Shown in pieces: positions 47,044 to 57,085 of a DNA stretch of 64,000 nt. Position 1 is the first letter of the stretch. Each line of letters begins with the position of its first letter. This DNA comes from Acidisoma silvae (GTDB lineage: Bacteria; Pseudomonadota; Alphaproteobacteria; Acetobacterales; Acetobacteraceae), in assembly GCF_020618775.1 (NCBI RefSeq), contig NZ_JAESVB010000001.1, positions 186,001-250,000 of the forward strand, read 5' to 3'. Below the pieces are notes generated by a model. That model was not told the origin of the DNA. It searched no databases and was given only the letters and a program-made list of their open reading frames with translations. The position numbers were made by a program, and so were the translations under genes.

Positions 47044-48081
47044 ATGTCTGACGCCACGACCGACGCGACCCTGCCCAAGACCGCTGCCGCCGAAACGCCG
47101 GAAGGCCCCTGGCGCGTGGCGCTGCGCAAGCTGTTCCGTGACCGCACGGCGGTTGGTGCCATTATCGTTCTGGTGCTGATCGTGCTGGCCTGCTGCGCCG
47201 CGCCGCTTTACGCCAAATACGTGTCGCAGAGCGATCCGTTCCAGTCGAATCTCGACGGTTCCATCACGCTCGACGGCAATTCGGTCGATATCATGCAAGC
47301 GGATACCGCCGGTCTCGGCCTGGGTGTGACACCCATCGGCCCGACCTGGCACGGACAATATTTCTTCGGCGCCGATAACCAGGGACGCGACGTCGCGGCC
47401 CGCATGCTCTACGGCGGCCAGAATTCGCTTTTGATTTCCTTTTTCGCGACCGTCGTGACGCTGGTGCTGGCCGCGATCATCGGCACCATCGCGGGCTTCA
47501 TCGGGGGGCTGACGGATACCGTGCTCGCGCGTCTTCTCGACGTGCTCTGGGCCTTTCCCGTCTATCTGCTCGCGATTTCGCTCTCGATCGTCTTCATTTC
47601 GAAGGGCATTCAGATCGGCCCTTTCACCATTCCGTCCAATAGTCTGATCCTGCCGATCATGATCATCGGCATCGTCTATGTGCCCTATGTGGCGCGGCCC
47701 ATTCGCGGGCAGGTGATGTCGCTCACACGCAGCGACTTCGTGCTCGCCGCCCGCTGCCTCGGCGTGCCCTCCTTCCGCATTCTGGTCCGCGACATCCTGC
47801 CCAATGTGACGACGACGCTGATCGTCTTCGCGCCGCTGATGATGGCGCTGAATATGCTGACGGAATCGGCGCTCTCCTTCCTGTCCATCGGCGTGCAGCC
47901 GCCCAATGCCAGTTGGGGCACCATCATCCTGGATGGTGAGGATCTGCTCTATACTCAGCCCATGGTCGCCATCGCGCCGGGCCTGGCCATCATCATCACC
48001 GTGCTGGCGCTGAACTTCCTCGGTGACGGCGTGCGCGATGCCTTCGATCCGCGCGCCAAGCTGCGCGTGAAGAAGGACTGA
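47044..48081 (+). CDS. Peptide-type ABC transporter permease (DppC/OppC-like)
   Basis: A 345-residue permease with a hydrophilic N-terminus and six segments. FGADNQGRDVAARMLYGGQNSL and SFLSIGVQPPNASWG are conserved OppC/DppC phrases; the EAA loop is near SDFVLAARCLGVPSFRILVRD. A GGAGG lies 9 nt upstream of the ATG. A short 21-codon frame (46986-47051) overlaps the start. The gene precedes the DppB-like gene, reversing the usual B-then-C order. Confidence 0.92.
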   Translation: MSDATTDATLPKTAAAETPEGPWRVALRKLFRDRTAVGAIIVLVLIVLACCAAPLYAKYVSQSDPFQSNLDGSITLDGNSVDIMQADTAGLGLGVTPIGPTWHGQYFFGADNQGRDVAARMLYGGQNSLLISFFATVVTLVLAAIIGTIAGFIGGLTDTVLARLLDVLWAFPVYLLAISLSIVFISKGIQIGPFTIPSNSLILPIMIIGIVYVPYVARPIRGQVMSLTRSDFVLAARCLGVPSFRILVRDILPNVTTTLIVFAPLMMALNMLTESALSFLSIGVQPPNASWGTIILDGEDLLYTQPMVAIAPGLAIIITVLALNFLGDGVRDAFDPRAKLRVKKD

Positions 48082-48086
48082 CGCCG

Positions 48087-49061
48087 ATGCTGCTTCCCAT
48101 CCTTCGGCGTCTGGCCGAAATGCTGTTTGTCATGTTCGGCATCAGTGTCGTCGTCTTCGGCATCTTTTTCGCAACACCAGGCGCGGACCCCGCCGCGCGC
48201 ATCGCCGGCCGCAATGCGACGCCGGAAGTGCTGGCCCAGGTGCGCCATTCCTTCGGCTTCGATGAGCCGCTGCCCGTGCAATATGTGAAGGTGATGGAAA
48301 AGCTCTTCATCTCCCGTGACCTCACCTCCTTCGTCAATCGCGGCGAGAAGGTGATTCCGGCGGTGGTCGAATCGACGCCGGTGACGCTGTCTCTCGTCTT
48401 TGGCGCCGCCGTCATCTGGGTTGTCTTCGCGATCATCATGGGCATGATCGCGGCGGCCACCCGTGGCGGCATACCGGATCGATTGCTGATGTTCCTGGGC
48501 CTTGTCGGCATATCCATGCCGGTCTTCTGGGTCGGATCGGTCGCCAATCTCATCACCCAGTCGCGCTTCCATCATACCTTTCTGTTCAGCTGGGTGCCGG
48601 GCCTTGGCTATACGCCGCTGACCCAAAATCCCGGCATGTGGTTCAAGCAGCTCGTGATCCCCTGGATCACCCTCGCGATCCTCTATATCGGCCTCTATGG
48701 CCGCGTGCTGCGCGCCAATCTGGTGGAAGCCTATCAGGAGGATTTCATCCGCACGGCCCGCGCCAAGGGCCTGTCGGAACGGCGGATCATGGTCCGCCAT
48801 GCACTGCGCACCTCGCTCATCACCTTCGTCTCCATGTTCGGGCTGGATTTCGGCGCCCTCGTCGGCGGTGGCGCATTGCTGACAGAGGTCGTCTTCAACC
48901 TGCCCGGCGTCGGGCGGCTGACCTATGTGGCGCTGCAAAGCCTGGACCTGCCCTTCATCATGGCGACGGTCATGTATTCCTCCTTCTTCGTCGTTGTCGC
49001 CAATGCCGTGGTCGACATCGCCTATGCCTGGCTTGACCCGAGGGTGCGCGATGCCCGCTGA
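48087..49061 (+). CDS. Peptide-type ABC transporter permease (DppB/OppB-like)
   Basis: A 324-residue permease. The N-terminus LRRLAEMLFVMFGISVVVFG and FFATPGADPA match OppB/DppB. The EAA loop is EAYQEDFIRTARAKGLSERR followed by HALRTSL, and EVVFNLPGVGRL is typical. It begins 5 bp after the DppC-like stop and overlaps the ATPase gene by 11 bp. Confidence 0.93.
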   Translation: MLLPILRRLAEMLFVMFGISVVVFGIFFATPGADPAARIAGRNATPEVLAQVRHSFGFDEPLPVQYVKVMEKLFISRDLTSFVNRGEKVIPAVVESTPVTLSLVFGAAVIWVVFAIIMGMIAAATRGGIPDRLLMFLGLVGISMPVFWVGSVANLITQSRFHHTFLFSWVPGLGYTPLTQNPGMWFKQLVIPWITLAILYIGLYGRVLRANLVEAYQEDFIRTARAKGLSERRIMVRHALRTSLITFVSMFGLDFGALVGGGALLTEVVFNLPGVGRLTYVALQSLDLPFIMATVMYSSFFVVVANAVVDIAYAWLDPRVRDAR

Positions 49062-50093
49062 TCTCATGACCGCAAATCCTGACGGGACGCTGCTCGACGT
49101 CCGTGATCTTTGCGTCTCCTTCCGGTCCGAACGCGGCATCATCCGTATTCTGGAAAACGTGTCCTTCACCGTGCGTGAGCGCGAAATCCTGAGCATCGTG
49201 GGCGAATCCGGCTCGGGCAAAAGCATGACCTCGCTGGCCGTCATGCGGCTGATCACCGATCCCAATGCCATCATCACCGGGTCGATCACCTATAAGGGTC
49301 GCGACCTGCTGAAGCTTTCGCCCAAGGAGATGCGCGCGCTGCGCGGCCGCGAAATCGCGATGATCTTCCAGGATCCGATGACGGCGATGACGCCGGTCTA
49401 TACGATCGGCTGGCAGATCGAGGAGCAGTTGCGCGCGCATCAAAACTTGTCCCGCCGTGCCGCGCGGGCCCGTGCGGTGGAACTGCTGGGAGAGATGGGC
49501 GTGCCGGCCCCAGCCAAGGCCGCCGGCCGCTTTCCGCATCAGCTGTCGGGCGGTCTGCGCCAACGCGCGATGATCGCCATGGCTTTGTCCTGCAATCCGT
49601 CACTGCTGATCGCGGATGAGCCGACAACCGCCTTGGACGTGACGGTGCAGGCGCAGATTCTGGAACTGCTGCTGCGCCTGCGCACGGACTTCGGGTCGTC
49701 GGTGATGTTGATCACGCATGACATGGGCGTGGTCGCCACCGTCTCCGACCGCGTCATGGTCATGTATTCGGGCATCATCGCGGAACGCGGACCCAAGCCA
49801 GATGTGCTGGGCGGGCCGACCCATCCCTATACGCTGGGTCTGCTGCATTCGATTCCGCCGATGCATGGGGAAAAGCCGCATCGCCTGCCGTCCATCCCGG
49901 GCAGTCCGCCGGCGCCGATGGGCCGGCCTGCCGGTTGCCCGTTCCAGCCGCGCTGCGAATTCCGCATGGATGCCTGCGCCTCCCGCCCGCCGCTGTTCCG
50001 CAACGGCATGCAGGAAGCCTCCTGCTGGCTGGCGGAGAAGGGTATGCCCGATTGGGCGCATGAGCGGGCCATCCGCGCCGCGGGAGAAGCCGC

Positions 50094-50097
<4 letters not shown>
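49051..50097 (+). CDS. Peptide-type ABC transporter ATP-binding protein (DppD/OppD-like)
   Basis: A 348-residue ATPase. Walker A is GESGSGKSMTS, the Q-loop FQDPMTAMTP, the signature LSGGLRQRAMIAMAL, Walker B LLIADEPTTALD and the H-loop THDMG. The C-terminal oligopeptide/dipeptide domain contains GCPFQPRCEFRMDAC, the iron-sulfur-binding cysteine region common in this group. The start at 49051 overlaps the permease; ATG 49066 is an alternative. It overlaps the next ATPase gene by 4 bp. Confidence 0.93.
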
Positions 50098-51072
<975 letters not shown>

Positions 51073-51098
<26 letters not shown>

Positions 51099-51963
51099 CG
51101 ATGTCCTGCCGCCCGCGCCGCTTTATCTGCCCTATGAGGCGGGCGAGCAGCGCATGGTGATGGGACTGGGGGCTGTGCAGGAGCCGGACTGGCTGGAATG
51201 GGATTCCCGCGCTCCGCTTCAGATTGCGGAACGTCAACGGCTGCTGGCGGAGCGTAGGGCCGAGGTTCTGGCCGATACGCCAGGGTCTGAGGCCGCCTGC
51301 GCCGAATTGCGGGACGTGCTGGCGGGTCATCTGGAAGCGCATCGGCCCGGCTGGAAACGGCCGGACTGGGATGCGGATGAGCATCCTTTGGCCAGCGTCT
51401 GCCCCTGGGCGGTCGAGGATTTCTGCCTGATGAAGCCGGGGCCGGAGGGCGCGGTGCTGATCGCCGCCATTCTGTGCTTCCCCAGCCGCTGGCGTCTGGC
51501 CGACAAGATCGGCAAGCCCATGATCGCCATTCATGTGCCAGTGCCGGGCTATAAGGAGGCGCTGGGCAAGCCGGTCGATCGCTTCCTGGCCTCGATCAAG
51601 GCCGGGCGTCTCGCCAGCCGCTTCAACTGGTCGATCATGGATGACGCGACCCTGTTTCAGCCCAAGGGTCATGGATTGGCCGGCCATAATGCCGCGATCA
51701 CGGCGGCGAATGCGGGCGAGATGCTTTGGCTGCGGGTGGAGCGCCAGACCTTCCGGCTGCTGCCGGAAAGCGGTGTCGTCGCCTTCGGTATCGGCATGCA
51801 TGTGACGCCGCTGGCGCAAGTGGTTGAGATTGCCGGGGAGGCGGGGAAGCTTGCTTCGGCCGTGCGCGGCCTGCCGCCGGAGATGGAGCGCTATAAAAGC
51901 CTGCTGCCCTATCGCGCGGCGCTGCTGGACTACCTGGACGGCAAGGCGCTGAGCCTCGCCTGA
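51073..51963 (+). CDS. DUF3445 protein, heme-dependent oxidative N-demethylase (HODM alpha)-like
   Basis: A 296-residue protein. AILCFPSRWRLADKIGKPM and IHVPVPGY are the DUF3445 signature, seen in the PAS-fold heme subunit of oxidative N-demethylases acting on dimethylamine-type substrates. The flavin/iron-sulfur partner subunits known for that enzyme are not encoded here. The start is ATG 51073 (26-bp overlap with the ATPase gene) or ATG 51091 (8-bp overlap); neither has a clear ribosome-binding site, consistent with coupling. Its place in a peptide-importer operon with an amidase suggests catabolism of an N-methylated amine or peptide, as an inference. Confidence 0.8.
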
Positions 51964-52090
51964 TGTCTGACCGCTGCATCATGATTCGTCACGGAGCCAT
52001 GCGGCGACAGGTCGCTTAAGGAATGCTAGGCAAGGCCATGGTTGTTCGGCCGCTGGTTTGGCAGGGCCGAGTAAGCGATGGAGAAAGACA

Positions 52091-52393
52091 ATGATTCACG
52101 TGGTTGCCGTTTTGACCGCCAAGATCGGCCATCGGGCGTCCCTGCTGGCAGCGCTGAACGCGGTCGTGGACGATGTGCGGGCCGAGCCGGGCTGCCTCGA
52201 ATACCGCCCTGTGGTCGATCTGGCCTATTCCACATCCAAATTCGGTGCGGATACGATTGTCGTCATCGAAAAATGGCAGGATCAGGCGGCGCTTGATGCC
52301 CATGGCGAAGCTCCGGCGCTGAAAAGCTTCATGGAAAAGGCGAAGCACGTCCTGGCCCAGGCCGATATTCATCTGATGCAAAACGCCGGCTGA
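52091..52393 (+). CDS. Antibiotic biosynthesis monooxygenase (ABM, YgiN-like) domain protein
   Basis: A 100-residue ferredoxin-like alpha/beta barrel protein. MIHVVAVLTAKIGHR, then VVDDVRAEPGCLEYRPVVD and VVIEKWQDQAALDAHGEAP, follow the ABM pattern shared with quinol monooxygenase YgiN. The ATG at 52091 follows GGAGAAAG. It lies 127 bp after the DUF3445 gene in the same direction, so it could have its own promoter. Likely acts on quinols or polycyclic phenols, or protects against them. Converges with pncC. Confidence 0.85.
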   Translation: MIHVVAVLTAKIGHRASLLAALNAVVDDVRAEPGCLEYRPVVDLAYSTSKFGADTIVVIEKWQDQAALDAHGEAPALKSFMEKAKHVLAQADIHLMQNAG

Positions 52394-52402
52394 CTGTACC
52401 GC

Positions 52403-52906
52403 TCACGCGAAGCGGCGGCCGGTGTCCAGGGCCGCCCGCAATAGGCTGATCGCATGGCGCACGGTCGCCATCCGTACCGCCGTCCGGTCCCCCGGAAAAA
52501 TCCGGTGGTCCGCGACGACTCCAACTGGCGAGGCGAGGCCGAACCAGACCAGCCCGACCGGCTTTTCTGGCGTGCCGCCGCCCGGCCCCGCGACACCCGT
52601 GACGGCGATGGCGAGTTCCGTTCCGGCCGTTTTTTGCGCTCCCTCCGCCATGGCGCGGGCCACGGGCTCGCTGACCGCGCCATGCGCCGCGATCATCTCC
52701 GCCGGCACGCCCAGCATCCGCGTCTTGGCGGCGTTGGAATAGGTGACGGCACCGCCGTCCACGACATCGGATGACCCGACGATAGCCGTCAGCAGCCCGG
52801 CGATCAGCCCGCCGGTGCAGCTTTCGGCGGTGGCGATGTGCCAGCCGCGCGCGCGGGCTTCCGCCAGCAGGGTTTCGGCCTCGGCCAGAAGATCATGCGG
52901 GAACAT
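52403..52906 (-). CDS. pncC: Nicotinamide-nucleotide amidase (CinA C-terminal family)
   Basis: A 167-residue stand-alone CinA C-terminal domain protein that deamidates NMN in NAD recycling. The catalytic serine is in TAESCTGGLIAGL, and VGSSDVVDGGAVTYSNAAK and AVTGVAGPGGGTPEKPVG are conserved. The length fits the single-domain PncC. It follows pgpA by 9 bp in the same direction. Confidence 0.93.
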   Translation of the reverse strand: MFPHDLLAEAETLLAEARARGWHIATAESCTGGLIAGLLTAIVGSSDVVDGGAVTYSNAAKTRMLGVPAEMIAAHGAVSEPVARAMAEGAQKTAGTELAIAVTGVAGPGGGTPEKPVGLVWFGLASPVGVVADHRIFPGDRTAVRMATVRHAISLLRAALDTGRRFA

Positions 52907-52915
52907 GGCGGCTCC

Positions 52916-53371
52916 TCAGCCGAAAAGGGCCGGGTGCCACAGCAGCACCAGACGGATCAGGACAGCGCCGATGAGGCCGGCAATCACGTCATCCAGCATC
53001 ACGCCCGTGGGCGAATGCATGCGGTCGGCCCAGCCGATCGGTCCGGGCTTGGTGATGTCCAGCAGTCGGAACAGCGCGAAGGCGACGATCGCGCCGATCC
53101 AGGTGACGTGAAACAGGCCCAGCAGGGTCAGCCATTGCCCGGCGACCTCGTCGATCACCACCCAGCCCGGATCGTCCTTCGCCTGCGCGGCGCGGATGGC
53201 CAGGATGCCGCCGATGGTCGCCATGACGGCCAATACGAGCAGTACCCAATGCCCGGCCAGGCCCAGGATGGCGCAGCCGAGGACGAGCCCGACGAGCGAG
53301 CCCACGGTGCCGGGGGCTTTCGGGAAGAACCCGGCGCCACCGGCACTGGCGATAATGCGGCTGAAGGTCAT
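52916..53371 (-). CDS. pgpA: Phosphatidylglycerophosphatase A
   Basis: A 151-residue inner-membrane phosphatase that makes phosphatidylglycerol. GFFPKAPGTVGSLVGL, WVVIDEVAGQWLTLLG, LFRLLDITKPGPIGW and GVMLDDVIAGL are conserved, including the metal-binding acidic residues. ATG 53371 gives the conserved start MTFSRIIASAGG; the longer frame is unconserved. It is followed closely by pncC, a common pairing in alphaproteobacteria. Confidence 0.94.
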   Translation of the reverse strand: MTFSRIIASAGGAGFFPKAPGTVGSLVGLVLGCAILGLAGHWVLLVLAVMATIGGILAIRAAQAKDDPGWVVIDEVAGQWLTLLGLFHVTWIGAIVAFALFRLLDITKPGPIGWADRMHSPTGVMLDDVIAGLIGAVLIRLVLLWHPALFG

Positions 53372-53417
53372 GGTCGCCAGTCCCCGCCTAGAGCGTTTCA
53401 AGTTGAAATTGCAGCAG

Positions 53418-53493
53418 CGTCATTCCCGCGAAAGCGGGAATCTTCTTTGCTGTGACCGGCGACGAGAAGATGCCCGCATTCGCGGGCATGACG
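53418..53493. repeat. Intergenic palindromic repeat, family B copy 1
   Basis: A 76-bp element with terminal CGTCAT/ATGACG. It has two perfect 8-bp hairpins: ATTCCCGC-GAAA-GCGGGAAT at 53422-53441 and ATGCCCGC-ATTC-GCGGGCAT at 53470-53489, joined by a spacer with AATCTTCT and AGAAGATG. It matches the widespread proteobacterial intergenic palindromes of the GTCATTCCCGCG type. It lies between the 5' end of pgpA and the 3' end of slt. Confidence 0.85.
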
Positions 53494-53526
53494 GTTGAGG
53501 ACGGTTCAATCACAATCAGAACGAGT

Positions 53527-55485
53527 TCAATGCAGCCACTGCGCCAGCGGGTAGGGCGTCACCACGCCCTCGCGGGCGCGATAGATGGCAATGCCCTCCG
53601 TCACCCGCTGCACGTAATTGCGGGTCTCGTCGAAGGGGATCATTTCGATCCAGTCCAGCACATCCGGGCCGCCGGGCGTGCGGAAGTCGCCGTTCTGCGC
53701 CAGCCACTGGTCGACGCGATTGGGGCCCGCATTGTAGCTTGCGATCGACAGCGGCAGGCAATTGTCGAAACGCGCCATGAGGCCGGAGAAATAGGCATTG
53801 CCCAGCGTCATGTTCACATCCGGCGCTGACGTCAGCTGCCAGTTGGAGACCGTGGTGCCGTCCTGACGCGCCTGTAGCCGGGCGGTTGCCGGCATCAGCT
53901 GCATCAGGCCCAACGCGCCGGCCGGGCTGACGGCGCCGACATCGAAACTGCTTTCCTGACGGATGAGGCCGAGCGTCACGGCCGGTTCGATGCCGGCATT
54001 GGCTGTCGGCTGGAAGGGGATAGGCCAGCCGGCATTCAGCAGCATGGTGCCGTGCAGGCCGGCGACGCGGGCGAGGCCGACGCCGGCATAGGGAATCTGG
54101 AACCCAACGGCCAATTCTGCCGCCATGGCGTAATCCGCTGGGTCGGGCGCGATGGCGGCGACATCGAGCAGGAAGCCATAGGCTCGGCGCGGCTGGTTCC
54201 AGGCGACCAGGAAGGCGGCGGCGCGCGCCGTTTCCCGCCCGGCGAAGCCGAGCGCGTCATTCGCATTCCAGGCGGGTTCGGGTGCCGCCATAATACGGGC
54301 GTTGAGCGCGGCCGGCGTATCGCCCAGCGCAAGGGCCGCGATCTGGCCGTAGAAGGTCGTGGGATAGGCGGCGGCCAGCTTGTATTCGTTCGCCGCCTGC
54401 ATGGTGCTGCCTTCGGCGGCCAATGTCCGGCCCAGCCAGTAATGCGCGCGGGACTGGGTAATGGCAGCGGCGGACAGCGTCGTCAGATTGCGGAAGAACG
54501 GCTCGGCCTTATTGGCATTGTGCAAAACCCTGAGCGCGATGAAACCGGCCAGGAATTGCTGGTCGGCGGCGTCCGCAGGGGCGCTGGGCTGAATCAGCTT
54601 CACCAGCGCATAGGCATCCTGTCCGTCATTGTCGGAAATCAGGTCGCGGGCCAGATAGGCCGCTTCATGCCACAGCGCATGTTGCTGGATGGCGTCGCCG
54701 GCCTGGAAGGCGGCATAGCCATGGCCCTGCCAGAACTGCAAAGCAACCGGATCGCCGGCATTCTTTCGCAAATAGCGCGCGCCGGCCAGGAACAGGCCGG
54801 GGTTTTCCTGGTCCGACGCAGGCAGCGCCTGCAAGCTCGTGGCAGCGTCGCTCTGCGCCGTATTCAGCGCCACCCAGGTTGTGGCCATGGTCTGCTGGCC
54901 AGCCGGCAGGCGGCTGATTTGCGCCGCCGCTGCCGGGGAGCCGATGCGCGCCAGCGCCACGAAGCGCGGCAATTCATCCTCGGGCGTCAGCAAGCTGCCC
55001 CATTGGCTGAGAAAGGCCGAGACGTCGCTGGGATCGGTCATGCCGGTGCCGGTCCAGGCCGCGCGCACGGCTTTCGTCGCATCCGCCGCGTCACTCGCGG
55101 CCTGAAAGGCCGTGGCACAGCGCAGCAGCGCCTGCGCCCCGTGCGGCATATGAGCCTGACACTGGGCCAAGGCAGTCGCCTGATCGGGCTCTGCCACCAG
55201 CGCGGCTTCCCACCGCGTTTCCAGCAAGGCCTGCTGCGGCCAGTCCGGATTGCCCGTCATGAAGGCGCGGATTTCCGCCGCACTCGCCTGGCCGGGCGTC
55301 AGCATCCGGTAATAGGTGACCAGTTTCACGGCCACCGGGTCGGCATATTGCGCGGCCATGGCATTGGCCTGGTCCCAATTGCGCGCGGCGACCGCATCCA
55401 TCGGCGTCTGCACGCCCTGGGCCGATGCGGTGGACACATGGAAGGCCAGAAGGCTGGCGCAGCCCAATAGGGGAAGTAGACGCAT
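53527..55485 (-). CDS. slt: Soluble lytic murein transglycosylase (Slt70-like)
   Basis: A 652-residue periplasmic enzyme cleaving peptidoglycan. A signal peptide (RLLPLLGCASLLAFHVSTA, cut near ASAQG) is followed by a long helical superhelix and a C-terminal goose-lysozyme-like domain. That domain has GLIRQESSFDVGAVSPAGAL (catalytic Glu), GLMQLMPATA and IASYNAGPNRVDQWL. Start: ATG 55485, or an in-frame TTG at 55497. Divergent from dapA. Confidence 0.93.
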   Translation of the reverse strand: MRLLPLLGCASLLAFHVSTASAQGVQTPMDAVAARNWDQANAMAAQYADPVAVKLVTYYRMLTPGQASAAEIRAFMTGNPDWPQQALLETRWEAALVAEPDQATALAQCQAHMPHGAQALLRCATAFQAASDAADATKAVRAAWTGTGMTDPSDVSAFLSQWGSLLTPEDELPRFVALARIGSPAAAAQISRLPAGQQTMATTWVALNTAQSDAATSLQALPASDQENPGLFLAGARYLRKNAGDPVALQFWQGHGYAAFQAGDAIQQHALWHEAAYLARDLISDNDGQDAYALVKLIQPSAPADAADQQFLAGFIALRVLHNANKAEPFFRNLTTLSAAAITQSRAHYWLGRTLAAEGSTMQAANEYKLAAAYPTTFYGQIAALALGDTPAALNARIMAAPEPAWNANDALGFAGRETARAAAFLVAWNQPRRAYGFLLDVAAIAPDPADYAMAAELAVGFQIPYAGVGLARVAGLHGTMLLNAGWPIPFQPTANAGIEPAVTLGLIRQESSFDVGAVSPAGALGLMQLMPATARLQARQDGTTVSNWQLTSAPDVNMTLGNAYFSGLMARFDNCLPLSIASYNAGPNRVDQWLAQNGDFRTPGGPDVLDWIEMIPFDETRNYVQRVTEGIAIYRAREGVVTPYPLAQWLH

Positions 55486-55710
55486 GGAAGCCCGCAAACC
55501 TTCGGTTAATCCCGCGCATCATTGCGCATGCGCGGCGCTTCGCAAAGCCGAGAGAGACGGTGCAAGCATGACGCTTTTGCCATCTACCATTTCCGCATGT
55601 CGCAGCCGAGCGGCGCGCGGCCTGCCATGGCTTGCGATGAACAGCGGCCAGTCCTACGTTCCGCCCTTTCCGCATCAACCCTTCGTCGTGCTCAGCCAAG
55701 GATAGCCGCC

Positions 55711-56589
55711 ATGTTCAAGGGCTCGCTCGTTGCCCTCATTACGCCGATGACCGAGGCTGGCGCTGTCGACGAAAAAGCGCTGGAGCGGTTCGTCGATTGG
55801 CAAATCACGGAAGGCACGCATGGTCTGGTGCCGGTCGGCACGACGGGCGAGACGCCGACGCTGAGCCATGAGGAGCATCGCCGCGTGGTGGAGATTACCA
55901 TCGCGGTCGCCGGGGGCCGTGTGCCGGTGATCGCGGGGGCAGGGTCCAACAGCACGGCCGAGGCGGTAGACCTCGCCCGCCACGCCAAGAAGGCCGGTGC
56001 CGCCGCCGCCCTTGTTGTCACGCCCTATTACAACAAGCCGACGCAGGAAGGCCTGTACCTGCATTTCAAGACGGTCGCCGAAAGCGCCGATATTCCCGTC
56101 ATCGTCTATAACGTGCCGCCGCGCAGCGTCGTGGATATGAGCGTCGAGACCATGGCCCGTCTGGCGAAGCTGCCGAATATCGTCGGCGTGAAGGACGCGA
56201 CCGCCAATCTTGCCCGCCCCTTGCAGACGCTGCGCGCCTGCGGGCCGGATTTCTGCCAGCTCTCGGGCGAGGATCACACCGCTGTCGCGCATCTGGCCTC
56301 GGGCGGCGTCGGCTGCATTTCCGTCTCCGGCAATGTGGCGCCGCGCCTGATTTCCGAAATGCATATGGCCTGGCAGCGCGGAGACGTGGCGGAGGCCATG
56401 GCCATCCAGCAGCGCCTGCTGCCGCTGCATGACGCGATGTTCGTGGAAACCAATCCCGGCCCGGTGAAATACGCGGCCCATCTGCTCGGCTTCGGCGCGC
56501 CGGATTGCCGCCTGCCGCTGGCGCCCGTCACCGAGGCGACGCGCAATCAGGTGCGCGCGGCCCTGGTTGAGGTCGGTCTTCTCAACTGA
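55711..56589 (+). CDS. dapA: 4-hydroxy-tetrahydrodipicolinate synthase
   Basis: DapA condenses pyruvate and aspartate semialdehyde in lysine/diaminopimelate synthesis. The 292-residue TIM barrel has [14 protein letters not shown], the Tyr/Arg loop [13 protein letters not shown] and the Schiff-base lysine in GVKDATANL. The ATG at 55711 follows AAGGATAG; the open frame upstream is not conserved. It is one base away from smpB, so the two are co-transcribed. Confidence 0.97.
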   Translation: MFKGSLVALITPMTEAGAVDEKALERFVDWQITEGTHGLVPVGTTGETPTLSHEEHRRVVEITIAVAGGRVPVIAGAGSNSTAEAVDLARHAKKAGAAAALVVTPYYNKPTQEGLYLHFKTVAESADIPVIVYNVPPRSVVDMSVETMARLAKLPNIVGVKDATANLARPLQTLRACGPDFCQLSGEDHTAVAHLASGGVGCISVSGNVAPRLISEMHMAWQRGDVAEAMAIQQRLLPLHDAMFVETNPGPVKYAAHLLGFGAPDCRLPLAPVTEATRNQVRAALVEVGLLN

Positions 56590-56590
56590 C

Positions 56591-57085
56591 ATGGCCGAAC
56601 TCAAAGAATCCAAATCCAAGTCAGGGCTGATTTCGCACGGCATCGCCTCGCAGAACCGCAAGGCGCGCTTCGACTATGCCATCAAGGAAACGGTCGAGGC
56701 CGGTCTGGTGCTGAAAGGGGCGGAGGTGAAGTCCCTTCGCCACGGCCGCGCCACGCTGACCGAAGCCTGGGCGGGCGAGCGTGACGGCGAGCTATGGCTG
56801 TTCAACGCCTATATCCCCGAATATCAGGGCGGCGTGCTGTCGCGCTTCGAGCCGCGCGCGCCACGCAAGCTTTTGCTGAAACATAAGCAGATCAACCAGT
56901 TGGCGGCGGCGGTCGCCCGCAACGGCATCACCCTGGTGCCGCTGCAAATTCATTTCAACGATCGCGGGCGGGCGAAGGTGCTGCTGGGCCTGGGCGAAGG
57001 CCGGCAGAAGGCCGACAAGCGTCATGCCGTCGCGGCGCGGGACTGGCAGCGCGACAAGGCGCGGCTGATGCGCAACAAGGGATGA
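56591..57085 (+). CDS. smpB: SsrA-binding protein SmpB
   Basis: SmpB escorts tmRNA to stalled ribosomes. The 164-residue protein has SHGIASQNRKARFDYAI, LVLKGAEVKSLRHGRATL, ARNGITLVPLQIHFNDRGRA and a basic C-terminal tail DKRHAVAARDWQRDKARLMR. It begins one base after dapA and overlaps the PAP2 gene by 4 bp, giving a tight dapA-smpB-PAP2-ribD-ribA run. Confidence 0.98.
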   Translation: MAELKESKSKSGLISHGIASQNRKARFDYAIKETVEAGLVLKGAEVKSLRHGRATLTEAWAGERDGELWLFNAYIPEYQGGVLSRFEPRAPRKLLLKHKQINQLAAAVARNGITLVPLQIHFNDRGRAKVLLGLGEGRQKADKRHAVAARDWQRDKARLMRNKG

